Shown one piece after another: positions 8,185 to 17,060 of a stretch of DNA of 64,000 nucleotides. Location of the stretch: the NCBI GenBank assembly GCA_947499305.1, contig CANMNN010000001.1, positions 124,001 to 188,000 of the forward strand, written 5' to 3'. Source of the DNA: an uncultured Arenicella sp. GTDB taxonomy: Bacteria > Pseudomonadota > Gammaproteobacteria > Arenicellales > Arenicellaceae. The notes beneath the pieces are model-generated. The model made no database searches, was not told where the DNA came from, and saw only the letters and a program-made list of their open reading frames with translations. Position numbers and translations under genes: made by a program. Each line of letters opens with the position of its first letter. Position 1 is the first letter of the stretch.

Positions 8185-9997
8185 AACGAGCTTTCCAGTC
8201 GTTGAGTACGATTAAGCTCCAACGTCGATACCAAGGTTTTAGTGGAATCCACTTAGGCGAAGCAGGCAAAGGCATGTCTTGCCAATGTTTTTCGAACCAC
8301 GCATCGAATGGAAAGCGAAAACCTTGCTTAGGGCGTTCGACAACCCAGCTTGGAAGTTCTGGCACGCTCTCTATCAATAGTTGTTTGCCTGATCTAAGCC
8401 GTACGTTTGCTGTTATCTCAGATATCTGGTCGATAAACACTCGGTCTATAAACGGAACTCTAAGCTCCAAACCCCATGCCATACTGGCAATGTCGCTATC
8501 TCGAAGTAGTTGGTTACGAAGGTATGTGGTTAACTCCAAATGGCTAATGTTGTCAGCTTGGGTTTGATGTCTAGGTTCTGAAACCGAGATACTTTTAGGC
8601 GCTTTTTTGCATATCAACTCAGTCAACTCGTAAGCCTCAGATACTGAAAATATCCCGCGTAGACTTTGATGCGCTGCAGACAATGAGCCAGAGTTATTCA
8701 ATGCGTCGCTAATACGTCTTTGGCGTTGACTTAACAATTTGTATAAGCTTCGACTTAGCGGCTTAATCAAGAAGTTTAGTTTGCTTAATAGTTGCCCCTT
8801 TTTAATCATTTCTGGTAGTCGCTCAAATGAGGGGTAGCCGGCAAATAGTTCGTCGCCTCCTAGGCCTGATAGAACAACTTTCTCACCGTGGTCGCTAGCC
8901 AATTTCGAAACACAATAGGTATTGAATGCATCGATAGTTGGCTGATCTATGTCGGTTAGAAATTGCTTAAATAAAGGTTTGGCAAGTTCGGCTGTCATGA
9001 CTAGTTCAGTATGATTTGTACCAAAATGTTTGGCGACACGTTTGGCGATATCTCCCTCATTCCACTCGGGGTCCTCGAAGGCAAGTGAGTAGGTATTTAT
9101 TGGAGATTTACTGAGCTTACTAGCAATTGCGACTATCGCAGTAGAGTCAATTCCACCACTTAAAAATACAGCGACCGGCACATCGCTTACTAGGTGAGCG
9201 CGAACGCTATGTTCTAAGGCGTTGCGAGTTATTTCCACGGCTTTGAAACGACTGCCATGCGTATCCTTAAAGCCTATGTTCCAGTATCGAGTCAACTTTA
9301 CTTTGCCAGCCTTCCAAGTAAGATGGGTGCCGGCTGGTAGCATCTTAACGTTTTTGACCAGCGTTGCGGGTTCTGCGACTGAGCCTCTTAACAAATAAGA
9401 CATAAGGCCTCGCTTTGATAATTTCTTTGAGCTGTAGCCAGACGCCAATACCGACCTAAGCTCGGACGCAAACACTAAGCCGTCAGTGGTCTTCAAGTAA
9501 TAGAACGGTTTTATTCCTAGAGCATCGCGCGCTGCAAAGGCACTTCGTTCTTGCTCATCCCAGATTACAAATGCGAACATCCCTCGCAATAGCTGCACGC
9601 AGGCGGCACCTTTTTTAATGAATAGCTTTAGTATAACTTCGGTGTCAGAGTTGCTACTGAATTTCTCGCCCTCGAGCTCTAATTGACTGCGTAGTTTCTT
9701 GTAGTTATAAATTTCGCCGTTGTAGGTAATCGTATAACGCTTATCTTGTGAATTCATTGGCTGATGACCACCCTCACTTAAATCGATGATTGATAAGCGA
9801 GTGTGTGCCAAACCTGCACTGTAAGATGGCGAAAAGTACGCGCCTTTGTCATCTGGGCCGCGATGCAATAGTGCATCTTGCATTGCCTTTAGGCTTGCCG
9901 CGCGCCTTTTAATTTGGTTTGGGTCTAATGCGGTCGTGCCGTTGGCTAGACCGTCATCTTGCGCCGTATGGCTTAATATTCCTGCGATGCCGCACAT
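8174..9997 (-). CDS. asnB: Asparagine synthase (glutamine-hydrolysing)
   Basis: 607 residues. The class II glutaminase domain starts with the nucleophile Cys2 (MCGIAGILS) and has the RGPDD (46-50) and NGEIYN (93-98) loops. The C-terminal synthetase domain has the ATP pyrophosphatase loop SGGIDST (280-286) and LSGLGGDELFAGY. Both active sites look complete. The enzyme forms amides from Asp-like carboxylates, ATP and glutamine. Copies next to glycosyltransferases are often suggested to amidate sugar acids or other cell-surface substrates, so general asparagine supply is not certain. An insertion (about 11-35) lengthens the first glutaminase loop. Confidence 0.9.
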   Translation of the reverse strand: MCGIAGILSHTAQDDGLANGTTALDPNQIKRRAASLKAMQDALLHRGPDDKGAYFSPSYSAGLAHTRLSIIDLSEGGHQPMNSQDKRYTITYNGEIYNYKKLRSQLELEGEKFSSNSDTEVILKLFIKKGAACVQLLRGMFAFVIWDEQERSAFAARDALGIKPFYYLKTTDGLVFASELRSVLASGYSSKKLSKRGLMSYLLRGSVAEPATLVKNVKMLPAGTHLTWKAGKVKLTRYWNIGFKDTHGSRFKAVEITRNALEHSVRAHLVSDVPVAVFLSGGIDSTAIVAIASKLSKSPINTYSLAFEDPEWNEGDIAKRVAKHFGTNHTELVMTAELAKPLFKQFLTDIDQPTIDAFNTYCVSKLASDHGEKVVLSGLGGDELFAGYPSFERLPEMIKKGQLLSKLNFLIKPLSRSLYKLLSQRQRRISDALNNSGSLSAAHQSLRGIFSVSEAYELTELICKKAPKSISVSEPRHQTQADNISHLELTTYLRNQLLRDSDIASMAWGLELRVPFIDRVFIDQISEITANVRLRSGKQLLIESVPELPSWVVERPKQGFRFPFDAWFEKHWQDMPLPASPKWIPLKPWYRRWSLIVLNDWKARYAK

Positions 9998-10158
9998 AAT
10001 ATATTTTTGATTTTGTTGTTGTAGTAGGGTCGGTTGATAGTTTCGGCTTGGGCGCTAAAATATCAACTGCTTTACTATAAATACCCTCAAGAAAAACAGC
10101 AACTTAAAAGAACAAACAGTGTCCTAACGTTTGTCTGTCTTCTGTCCGGGATGCTAAT

Positions 10159-10205
10159 AAAAAAGCCGTTTGCTCAAACCCTAGAAGGGCTCAAACAAAC
10201 GGCTT
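10159..10205 (-). terminator. Intrinsic terminator of rne
   Basis: On the minus strand a 10-bp stem (10196-10205 with 10163-10172) is followed by a run of six T (10164-10159). An inner CCC/GGG stem adds stability. It lies about 70-115 bp beyond the rne stop codon. Confidence 0.85.
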
Positions 10206-10273
10206 CTATCCAGCTGAGGGTATCGGTCTAACTAATTAGGCGATAGCTCTAGTCGGAGAAAGCTCAGTAGGCT

Positions 10274-12460
10274 TTACTCAGATTTGTTGCCATCTGATTT
10301 ACTTCCATTAGAGCTTTCGGAGGCTTTTGGCGCTGAAGGCTTGCTGTTTTGGTTGCCCTTATTTTCGGCACCACTATTGTTGCCATCACCGCCTTTATTG
10401 TCATTGTTCGGTTTATTGTTCGAACGGTTGCGATTTCTATTGCGGTTCCTATTACGATTGCGATTACGATTGTTGCTAGCGCCTTCTTTGCCACCGTCCT
10501 CGGTTTTCTTATCGTTTCGAGAATTTTGAGGCTTGTTACGATTGTCTTGAGACTTATTGTCTGCACCCGATTTCGTGTTTTTGTTCCCACCGCGATTGCC
10601 TCCGCGTTGGTTGTTGTTGCGACCACGGTTATTATTGCGATTGCCACCACGTTGATTGTTATTGCGACCTCGATTGTTGTTTGGCTTGCCGCCTTGTTTC
10701 TTATTGTCTTTCTTCGGCTGATCTTCATCCCCAGTGCCGAACAGAGCGCGCCATAGCTTGACGAAAATGCCAGGCTCAGCAGGAACAACAGGTTCAGGCT
10801 TTGGTGCTGGAGTCGGTTTGTCGCCCATTTGGATAGATTCAATGCCTACAGCTGGAGCTGTATTTGGTGCAATAACTACATTGCTGGCTTGATTCTTCTT
10901 TTGATACTTTGCTTTGCGAGGGTCTTCTTTTGGCTCTTGAATCTCGGTTTTGTAGCTTGGCAGATTTGGCATTTCATCCAAGTCTTCACTACGTAAACGT
11001 TGAATCTTAAAGTGAGGTGTTTCTAACTCGATAGTCGGAACAATTGTAATGTTCGTGCCTAAACGATTTTCTAGCAAGCTTACTTCATGGCGCTTTTCGT
11101 TAAGCAAATAGGTCGCGGTCTTAATTGGCAAATGAGCGTTGATTGCTTCCGTGTTTTCTTTCAGAGCTTCTTCTTCAATGATGCGTAATACGCTCAAGGC
11201 TGAAGAACCAATGCTACGGATATGGCCATTGCCTTCACAGCGTGGGCATACGTGGTAGTTTGAGTCGCTGATTGATGAGCGCAGGCGCTGGCGAGACATC
11301 TCCAACAAGCCAAAGCGTGAAATTCGGCCAACTTGGACGCGAGCACGATCAGCTTTTAGTGCTTTTTGTAGACATTGTTCAACAGCGCGTTGGTTTTTGT
11401 TGGCGAGCATGTCGATAAAATCGATTACTACCAAGCCGCCTAAATCGCGAATGCGTAGCTGACGAGCAATCTCTTCAGCCGCTTCCATGTTCGTTTGCAG
11501 GGCAGTTTCTTCAATGTCACTACCTTTGGTCGCACGTGCTGAGTTGACGTCGATCGAAGTCAGTGCTTCGGTGGGATCAATGACAAGCGCGCCGCCTGAT
11601 TGTAAGCGAACTTCTCGTGCGTAAGCTGACTCGATTTGGTGCTCTACCTGATAGCGAGAAAATAAGGGAACTGTGTCCTCATACATTTTCAGCTTAATCA
11701 CATTGTGCGGCATTACTTGATTCATAAAACGTGTTGCACGCTCGAATATTTCTTTATCATCAATGATGATTTCAGAAATGTCGCTGCGGAAATAGTCACG
11801 TATAGAACGAACAACCAAATTGGTTTCTTGGTACACCAAGAACGGCGCAGCTTGCGCTTCAGAAGCCTCTTGAATTGCGTCAGACAAACGTTGTAGGTAA
11901 TCTAAATCCCATTGTAATTCTTCGGAGCTTTTGCCGATGCCTGCAGTGCGGGCAATCAAGGCATGCTCACGAGGGATTTCAAGTTCCGACATAGCCTCGC
12001 GTAGCTCTTGACGTTCTTGACCTTCAATACGGCGAGAAATGCCACCACCCTTTGGGTTGTTTGGCATAAACACTAAGTAGCGTCCGGCTAAACTGATGAA
12101 CGTAGTCAGCGCCGCTCCTTTGTTGCCGCGCTCGTCTTTTTCAACTTGAACTAATAATTCTTGGCCCGCTTTTAAAACGTCAGCAATTTTAACTTGCGAA
12201 ATTGGCGTATCAGAGTTGTAGTTTTGGAAGTAAGTTCGAGACACTTCCTTCATCGGCAAAAAGCCTTGGCGATTACCACCGTACTCTACGAAAGCCGCCT
12301 CTAAGCTCGGTTCTACTCGTGTGATTTTACCTTTATAGATATTTCCTTTTTTCAGCGCAGTGCTAGCTGATTCAATATCAAGATCGACTAATTTTTGACC
12401 GTCTACAATTGCAACACGCAGCTCTTCAGAGTGGGTAGCGTTAAATAGCATTCTTTTCAT
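10274..12460 (-). CDS. rne: Ribonuclease E
   Basis: Essential endonuclease of mRNA decay and rRNA/tRNA maturation. The S1 RNA-binding domain lies at about 35-120, the RNase H-like and 5'-sensor parts follow, and the catalytic aspartates D304 (TSIDVNS) and D347 (VVIDFID) and the Zn-link C405/C408 (CPRCEGNG) all match E. coli D303, D346, C404 and C407. The ATG at 12460 ([10 protein letters not shown]) is chosen over an upstream ATG at 12487 because it matches the family start and is preceded by GGGGA. At 728 residues it is shorter than the E. coli enzyme (1061). After about 575 the tail is low-complexity Asn/Arg/Gly/Lys-rich, including a run of Asn-Arg dipeptides, as expected of a degradosome scaffold or RNA-binding tail. 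Confidence 0.95.
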   Translation of the reverse strand: MKRMLFNATHSEELRVAIVDGQKLVDLDIESASTALKKGNIYKGKITRVEPSLEAAFVEYGGNRQGFLPMKEVSRTYFQNYNSDTPISQVKIADVLKAGQELLVQVEKDERGNKGAALTTFISLAGRYLVFMPNNPKGGGISRRIEGQERQELREAMSELEIPREHALIARTAGIGKSSEELQWDLDYLQRLSDAIQEASEAQAAPFLVYQETNLVVRSIRDYFRSDISEIIIDDKEIFERATRFMNQVMPHNVIKLKMYEDTVPLFSRYQVEHQIESAYAREVRLQSGGALVIDPTEALTSIDVNSARATKGSDIEETALQTNMEAAEEIARQLRIRDLGGLVVIDFIDMLANKNQRAVEQCLQKALKADRARVQVGRISRFGLLEMSRQRLRSSISDSNYHVCPRCEGNGHIRSIGSSALSVLRIIEEEALKENTEAINAHLPIKTATYLLNEKRHEVSLLENRLGTNITIVPTIELETPHFKIQRLRSEDLDEMPNLPSYKTEIQEPKEDPRKAKYQKKNQASNVVIAPNTAPAVGIESIQMGDKPTPAPKPEPVVPAEPGIFVKLWRALFGTGDEDQPKKDNKKQGGKPNNNRGRNNNQRGGNRNNNRGRNNNQRGGNRGGNKNTKSGADNKSQDNRNKPQNSRNDKKTEDGGKEGASNNRNRNRNRNRNRNRNRSNNKPNNDNKGGDGNNSGAENKGNQNSKPSAPKASESSNGSKSDGNKSE
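10424..10471 (-). repeat. Hexamer repeat encoding Asn-Arg dipeptides in the rne tail
   Basis: Eight consecutive Asn-Arg codon pairs in the RNase E C-terminus, using mixed codons (CGT, CGC, AGA, AGG). A second repetitive patch encoding [11 protein letters not shown] units lies at about 10590-10690. The mixed codons suggest selection on the amino-acid pattern rather than simple DNA slippage. Confidence 0.75.
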
Positions 12461-12615
12461 GTTTTCCCCGTGCCTAATTAATGGCAAATTAAGAAAACAG
12501 CGACTACGTAGAAGAAGGGGATTGTTGGCGACAGCTCAACGATATTCGATTTTCAACTGACTTTTCTAGCGTCTCAAATTTAATTGTCGGCGCTAAAATA
12601 GTATCTGTTATTTAT

Positions 12616-12780
12616 GAAAAAGCTCGTTGTTGTTGAGCTACATTGTGAGCTCATAATCAACGCGAGAAATAGTAGAGGTATTATTAAATTGTTTCGAACC
12701 GTTTAAAGTGCTCGAGAGCACTTAGGTGTAAAACCAAAAAAATCTACTACTACACTTGCTCACCGTTTGCCCAACCGGGC
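12616..12780 (-). promoter_or_regulatory. rne: Structured rne 5' leader segment
   Basis: Reading the minus strand: a GC-rich hairpin (12780-12769), a GTGTA/TACAC stem (12755-12726) enclosing a run of seven T, a perfect 8-bp hairpin (12723-12706), and AGCTC-N9-GAGCT (12639-12621) followed by TTTTT, which looks like a small terminator. In E. coli, leader hairpins let RNase E regulate its own mRNA, so a similar role is inferred. No sequence match to the enterobacterial element was recognised. Confidence 0.4.
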
Positions 12781-13148
12781 GGCGAGTAGCTTTTTCAATT
12801 GTGTCTAACTTGATCTCAGTAATAGCAAGTCTCGGAAAGTGAGGCTGGGTCGATATTAAAATCAATTCTTTAAACACGTTTAACAAACTAAGCCCTGATT
12901 AACTACTCAGATACCTAGTTCAAATCAAATTCGTTCTGCGATGACTTTGGCAAAGAGGCTGACTAAAGTCAGCGTTTGTAAGTGCTTATTCGCTCTGGCG
13001 CAATCTCCTGACTACTCAGTAACTGCTGTTTGTAAGGTTTGGCTGGCGGTCTCGAGTAGAAGTAACAATAACCACTTTTCGATGTCTTATTAAGCGTTTA
13101 GCTTTAATCTCTAAGACTCGGTTTCGGACTCAGCGTCAAACTTTACGG

Positions 13149-13184
13149 TGTAACTCATAAATCAGGGTGAGTTACATTGCCCTG
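13149..13184. repeat. Inverted repeat with possible pseudoknot
   Basis: TGTAACTCA (13149-13157) and TGAGTTACA (13168-13176) pair perfectly. The loop contains CAGGG (13163-13167), which is complementary to CCCTG just downstream (13180-13184), the layout of an H-type pseudoknot. It could equally be a DNA operator in the rne/rluC spacer. Confidence 0.4.
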
Positions 13185-13640
13185 TTATGCAGACAGTTCA
13201 GGTTATTTATATTAGGCAGTAAGAGCGTGAGTTAGTCGAGTGGGCCGTTTGTTGCCCGATTGGTTTGCTAAAACTCGTATAACCTAAGTTTGAAACTTAT
13301 GTGAGACGCTTTTGTGTGATTTTTTAAGATTCACAACCGCGTTTTTAAACCAATTTCGATACCACGTTTCATTGCCAAGGCAAATACTACTAAAACGTCT
13401 GCAATATCCTAAAAGTTATGCTCATTCTGAAAAATTAAACAGACAATCATAACCCGTTGAAATTCTTATAGTTAATCGATAAGTCGAGAAGTGTAAAGCT
13501 CAAGACAAACGATTTTTTACGATCAGTAAGCAACCCTACTGATTTGCGCAAGTCTAACAGCTCGAGTATCTATTGGCAATGCGCTGAAAAGCGCATAATT
13601 ATTGGGTTTATAACGAATCCATAAGACGCCTAAGTCTTTA

Positions 13641-13669
13641 TTGGGATAGTCTCCAAAGTCCTTTATACT
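13641..13669 (+). promoter_or_regulatory. Sigma70-type promoter of rluC
   Basis: TTGGGA (13641-13646), a 17-bp spacer and TATACT (13664-13669). The predicted start is near 13676, about 20 bases before the rluC GTG. Confidence 0.6.
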
Positions 13670-13696
13670 CAGCGCCTTACAATTAAGAGTGTTTTC

Positions 13697-14905
13697 GTGT
13701 CTAAAAAACTAACATCTAAGACTCGCCCACGACCCAGTAGATCGGCGAATAATAGTAGCGCTGATAAGAATGGGCGAAGGTCGAGCAAATCAAACTCACT
13801 CGCGAGTCGGCATGATCAATCTAAGGACGCTCGCAGGCGTCCTGATAAGCCCACTCAGCGGGGTAAGTCCCACTCAATTGTCGGCAACTCTGGTAATGCG
13901 CAGAACAGCAGTGTTACGCCGCGAAAAGTCGATGCACAGCCTGAAGCAAAGCTACCGACAAAAGTCACGTTTGTTGAGGTAGATGAAAATCATGATGGAC
14001 AAAGGCTTGATAACTTTCTTATTACACGTTTAAAAGGTGTGCCGAAAACGCATATTTACCGAATTATACGAAAGGGTGAAGTTCGAGTTAACAAGGGGCG
14101 GGTAAAACAAACGACCCGGCTCAAACTTGGCGACTCTCTGCGCATTCCTCCCATTCGGTTGAGCGATAAATTAAATGCCGAGCTCGACGGAAATAAGTAC
14201 AGTTTTCTGGGTGACATGATCTTGTTTGAGGACGACGCACTATTAGTACTGAACAAGCCTTCAGGCATGGCGGTACATGCTGGCAGTGGTATTAAAATCG
14301 GCGTTATCGAAGCTCTACGCGCCTACCGAACTGACCTTAAATACATCGAGTTAGTACACCGTTTAGATCGAGAGACATCAGGTGTATTGGTGTTGGCTAA
14401 GAAAGCCAGCGCTTTGAAGACTCTTCACGATGATTTCAAAACCAACTCTCTAAAAAACCCGCGGCTCGACAAACGCTATCTGACTTTGGTCAAAGGTCAA
14501 TGGCATCACGGTCAGCGACGTGTAACTAAAGCTCTAAATACGAACGCACGCCGCCACGGTGAGCGAAATGTTGTGGTGGACCCTAACGGTAGTTACGCCA
14601 GTTCGATAATGACGCCGAAGTCAGTCTCTAAGTTAGCCTCGCTGATTGAAGTCAAGTTACTCACTGGTCGAACTCATCAGGTTCGCGTGCATTGTTTGTC
14701 AGAAAATCACCCGGTTGCAGGCGATCAAAAATATGGCGATGAAGGTTTTAATAAGCAACTCAAATCGTCAGGGCTGTCGCGCTTGTTTTTGCATGCAGCG
14801 AAACTCACGTTTTTTCATCCATTAACTCAAGCATCGGTGACTATTGACGCGCCACTGCCGAAAGAGCTTAGCGGTGTCCTGAGTAATCTAGCACTCGATA
14901 GCTAA
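13697..14905 (+). CDS. rluC: 23S rRNA pseudouridine synthase RluC
   Basis: Makes pseudouridines 955, 2504 and 2580 in E. coli 23S rRNA. An S4 RNA-binding domain (about 102-150) precedes the catalytic domain with D224 in HRLDRETSG and the LLTGRTHQVRVH motif. At 402 residues it is about 80 longer than E. coli RluC because of a disordered Lys/Arg/Ser-rich N-terminus (1-85). The start is GTG with AAGAG seven bases upstream; a later start would remove the basic tail, but no better site was found. It is divergent from rne, as in E. coli, and heads an operon-like run rluC-HAD-Rieske-sppA with gaps of 18 bp, -11 bp and 20 bp. Confidence 0.92.
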   Translation: MSKKLTSKTRPRPSRSANNSSADKNGRRSSKSNSLASRHDQSKDARRRPDKPTQRGKSHSIVGNSGNAQNSSVTPRKVDAQPEAKLPTKVTFVEVDENHDGQRLDNFLITRLKGVPKTHIYRIIRKGEVRVNKGRVKQTTRLKLGDSLRIPPIRLSDKLNAELDGNKYSFLGDMILFEDDALLVLNKPSGMAVHAGSGIKIGVIEALRAYRTDLKYIELVHRLDRETSGVLVLAKKASALKTLHDDFKTNSLKNPRLDKRYLTLVKGQWHHGQRRVTKALNTNARRHGERNVVVDPNGSYASSIMTPKSVSKLASLIEVKLLTGRTHQVRVHCLSENHPVAGDQKYGDEGFNKQLKSSGLSRLFLHAAKLTFFHPLTQASVTIDAPLPKELSGVLSNLALDS

Positions 14906-14923
14906 TCCTAAAAAATAACTAGC

Positions 14924-15595
14924 ATGTATCAATTAATTATCTTTGATTGGGACGGAACTATCATGGATTCCGCCCAAAAAATCGCCAATTGCATCCAAGC
15001 CTCGGCGCGCGATGTAGGACTTGTGGTGCCAACTACTGAGGAAGCGAAAAGCATTATTGGTCTTGGGCTGTTTGAGGCGATGCGGCAGCTTTTTCCTCGA
15101 TCCTCTCGAGGCGAGATAGATGCGTTAGTAAATGCCTATAAGTACAATTTTGTGAATAACGATAAGACCGAGCAAAAGTTGTTTGACGGAGTGTATGAGG
15201 GCTTACAAGCGCTTGAAGATACCGGGGCTTTATTGGCGGTTGCGACAGGTAAATCGAGGGTTGGCCTCGATCGCGTATTTACCTCGCTAGATATTAGGCG
15301 ACACTTTGTTACATCCCGATGTGCTGATGAAACACGTTCAAAACCGCATCCTCAGATGTTGGAAGAGATACTTGATTTCACTGCGATTGAACCGGATAAA
15401 GCTATTATGGTAGGAGACACAACATTCGATTTAGATATGGCCGCGAACGCGAATATGGACGGCCTTGGGGCTGGCTATGGTGTTCACTCCGCGCAAATGT
15501 TGATCGCTTCTAAAGCCTTATCGGTAGAACCAAGTTTTAACCATATTATTGAATGGCTGTTAAACGGCCGAGTGGAGAAAGCCCATGCAAACTAA
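14924..15595 (+). CDS. HAD-family phosphatase (phosphoglycolate phosphatase-like)
   Basis: 223 residues, HAD subfamily with an alpha-helical cap. Motif I is DWDGTIMDS (D8 nucleophile, D10 acid/base), motif II is the Thr in AVATGKS, and motif III/IV are KPHPQM and VGDTTFDLDMA. A phosphomonoester is the substrate; which one is unknown. It lies directly after rluC, the same place as the HAD gene in Pseudomonas, and overlaps the Rieske gene by 11 bp. Confidence 0.88.
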   Translation: MYQLIIFDWDGTIMDSAQKIANCIQASARDVGLVVPTTEEAKSIIGLGLFEAMRQLFPRSSRGEIDALVNAYKYNFVNNDKTEQKLFDGVYEGLQALEDTGALLAVATGKSRVGLDRVFTSLDIRRHFVTSRCADETRSKPHPQMLEEILDFTAIEPDKAIMVGDTTFDLDMAANANMDGLGAGYGVHSAQMLIASKALSVEPSFNHIIEWLLNGRVEKAHAN

Positions 15596-15998
15596 GTTGA
15601 TCGGCTCAACTGACGGCCTTGAACAGGGCGGTAAAGGCTTACGATTTGATGTGAAAAATGGTTCTGGCGAAATCATGCCGGCATTTGTAATTCGCTATGA
15701 CGCCCGATATTTTGCCTACTTGAATAAATGTGGACATATCGCGGTGCAACTCGATTACATGCCGGGCGAGTTTTTTAGTGATGATGGCGAGAGCCTAATT
15801 TGCGCGACTCATGGTGCCGAATATGCGCCAGACACTGGAGCCTGTAATGGTGGTCCGTGTTATGGAGTAGGTTTGGAGCCACTGAAAATTTCGCAGCAGG
15901 GTAGTCAGCTATTTCTGGATAGTGATTCACTTGATGTGATCGATACAGCGAGAGTAGAGAAGGAAAACTCCGCATCGCAAAAACAAACGACAGAGTAA
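15585..15998 (+). CDS. Rieske [2Fe-2S] protein
   Basis: 137-residue ferredoxin-like Rieske protein. The two cluster motifs are C49-G-H51 and C73-A-T-H76, a complete Cys2His2 ligand set. There is no membrane anchor, so it is a soluble electron carrier or a small regulatory subunit. The partner oxygenase or reductase is not in the window. Its start overlaps the HAD gene by 11 bp and sppA follows after 20 bp, so all three should be co-translated. The last ~20 residues are polar and disordered. Confidence 0.85.
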   Translation: MQTKLIGSTDGLEQGGKGLRFDVKNGSGEIMPAFVIRYDARYFAYLNKCGHIAVQLDYMPGEFFSDDGESLICATHGAEYAPDTGACNGGPCYGVGLEPLKISQQGSQLFLDSDSLDVIDTARVEKENSASQKQTTE

Positions 15999-16018
15999 AA
16001 ATTTAACGAGGATCTTAA

Positions 16019-17008
16019 ATGTTTGGACGGAATAAAAGCAGCGGTAGCCTGCCAGGCTCTAATTACACGCCGGTGCAAAACCAGGTAAATGCCAATAATG
16101 TGATGGAGCGATTAGCAGAAGATTATATGCGCGATCGAAAATGGCGTTTAGGTTTTCGGTTCATTGCGCTTGGTTTGGTGATCCTGTATCTATTTAGTGC
16201 GATTGTGCTCGCCGGTTCGCAAGGTATGAGCCCCAATGCCGCTAAACCGCATACAGCCGTTGTCGAGCTCAACGGTATAATCAGTCTTGCCAATGGAGAT
16301 GTTTCTGCCGACTTACTCAATCGCGGTTTACGAAGAGCCTTTGAGGCAAAAATGTCAAAAGGGGTGGTTTTACGAATAAACAGCCCTGGTGGTTCGCCCG
16401 TACAGTCAGATGAAATTAATGCCGAGATTGTTCGCTTAAAGAGCTTGTATCCCAACAAGCCATTTCACGTCGTTGTTGCAGACGTTTGCGCTTCGGGCGG
16501 TTATTACATCGCAGCCGCAGCCGATAATATCTACGCCAACCCGTCGTCTATTGTCGGTTCTATTGGTGTGCGTATGGATAGCTTTGGTTTTGTAGGCGCT
16601 ATTGAAAAACTTGGGATTGAGCGTCGCTCACTTACCGCTGGCGAAAATAAGGCAATTCTAGATCCATTTTTACCAATTAAGCAAAACCAACAAGCGCATG
16701 CTCAAAAAATGCTTGGCGTGGTGCACCAGCAGTTTATTGATCGGGTAAAAGAAGGGCGTGGAGAGCGATTAGCGGACAACCCTGATCTGTTTAGCGGGCT
16801 ATTCTGGAGTGGTGTTCAAGCAAAGGAACTTGGCTTGATTGATGATTTTGGAGGGCTCGACTATGTTGCGCGTGATGTTATCGGGCAGGAGAGCTTGGTA
16901 GATTATTCTTATCGGCCTGATTTTTGGGAGCAGTTTGCCCAGGATGTCGGGGTGTCTATGGCGGCTAAAGTTGCGCAAGTTTTCGGTTCAGATCTGAGTT
17001 TAAGGTAA
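16019..17008 (+). CDS. sppA: Signal peptide peptidase SppA, short (S49) type
   Basis: Inner-membrane serine protease that degrades leftover signal peptides. A cytoplasmic N-terminus is followed by one transmembrane helix (about 45-65) and a single S49 domain. The Ser/Lys dyad is S159 in ADVCASGGYYIA and K211 in LTAGENKAILDP. The 329-residue length and single domain resemble the half-size SppA/SohB type rather than the 618-residue E. coli SppA. GAGG before the ATG supports the start. The terminator at 17031 ends the rluC-sppA run. Confidence 0.88.
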   Translation: MFGRNKSSGSLPGSNYTPVQNQVNANNVMERLAEDYMRDRKWRLGFRFIALGLVILYLFSAIVLAGSQGMSPNAAKPHTAVVELNGIISLANGDVSADLLNRGLRRAFEAKMSKGVVLRINSPGGSPVQSDEINAEIVRLKSLYPNKPFHVVVADVCASGGYYIAAAADNIYANPSSIVGSIGVRMDSFGFVGAIEKLGIERRSLTAGENKAILDPFLPIKQNQQAHAQKMLGVVHQQFIDRVKEGRGERLADNPDLFSGLFWSGVQAKELGLIDDFGGLDYVARDVIGQESLVDYSYRPDFWEQFAQDVGVSMAAKVAQVFGSDLSLR

Positions 17009-17030
17009 ATCATACCTGACTGATTGCTCA

Positions 17031-17060
17031 AACTAGCCCCGTTTTCTGGGGGCTAGTTTT
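17031..17060. terminator. Bidirectional terminator overlapping a stop codon
   Basis: AACTAGCCCC (17031-17040) pairs with GGGGCTAGTT (17049-17058) around an 8-nt loop. The plus-strand side ends in TTTT after sppA. The minus-strand copy contains the TAG stop codon (17035-17033) of the convergent glycosyltransferase gene. Confidence 0.75.

Larger units (their letters stand above)
12461..13696. other. Long divergent spacer between rne and rluC
   Basis: 1,236 bp with no supported gene. Most of it probably serves as the 5' leader and promoter region of rne, plus the rluC promoter at the right end. Several inverted repeats are present: 12621-12639, 12706-12723, 12769-12780 and 13149-13176. The divergent rne/rluC arrangement is also found in E. 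coli, where the spacer is roughly half as long by recollection. Confidence 0.6.

Noticed and set aside
10034-10231. Small plus-strand reading frame of 65 codons
   Set aside because: It runs across the rne terminator hairpin, has no ribosome site and no family likeness.
10424-10690. Possible CRISPR-like repeat array
   Set aside because: The repeats are short, lack unique spacers and are in frame with RNase E, so they are coding repeats.
10264-10842. Reading frames in both strands over the rne tail
   Set aside because: They are shadows of the repetitive Asn/Arg-coding DNA of RNase E, which explains their low complexity.
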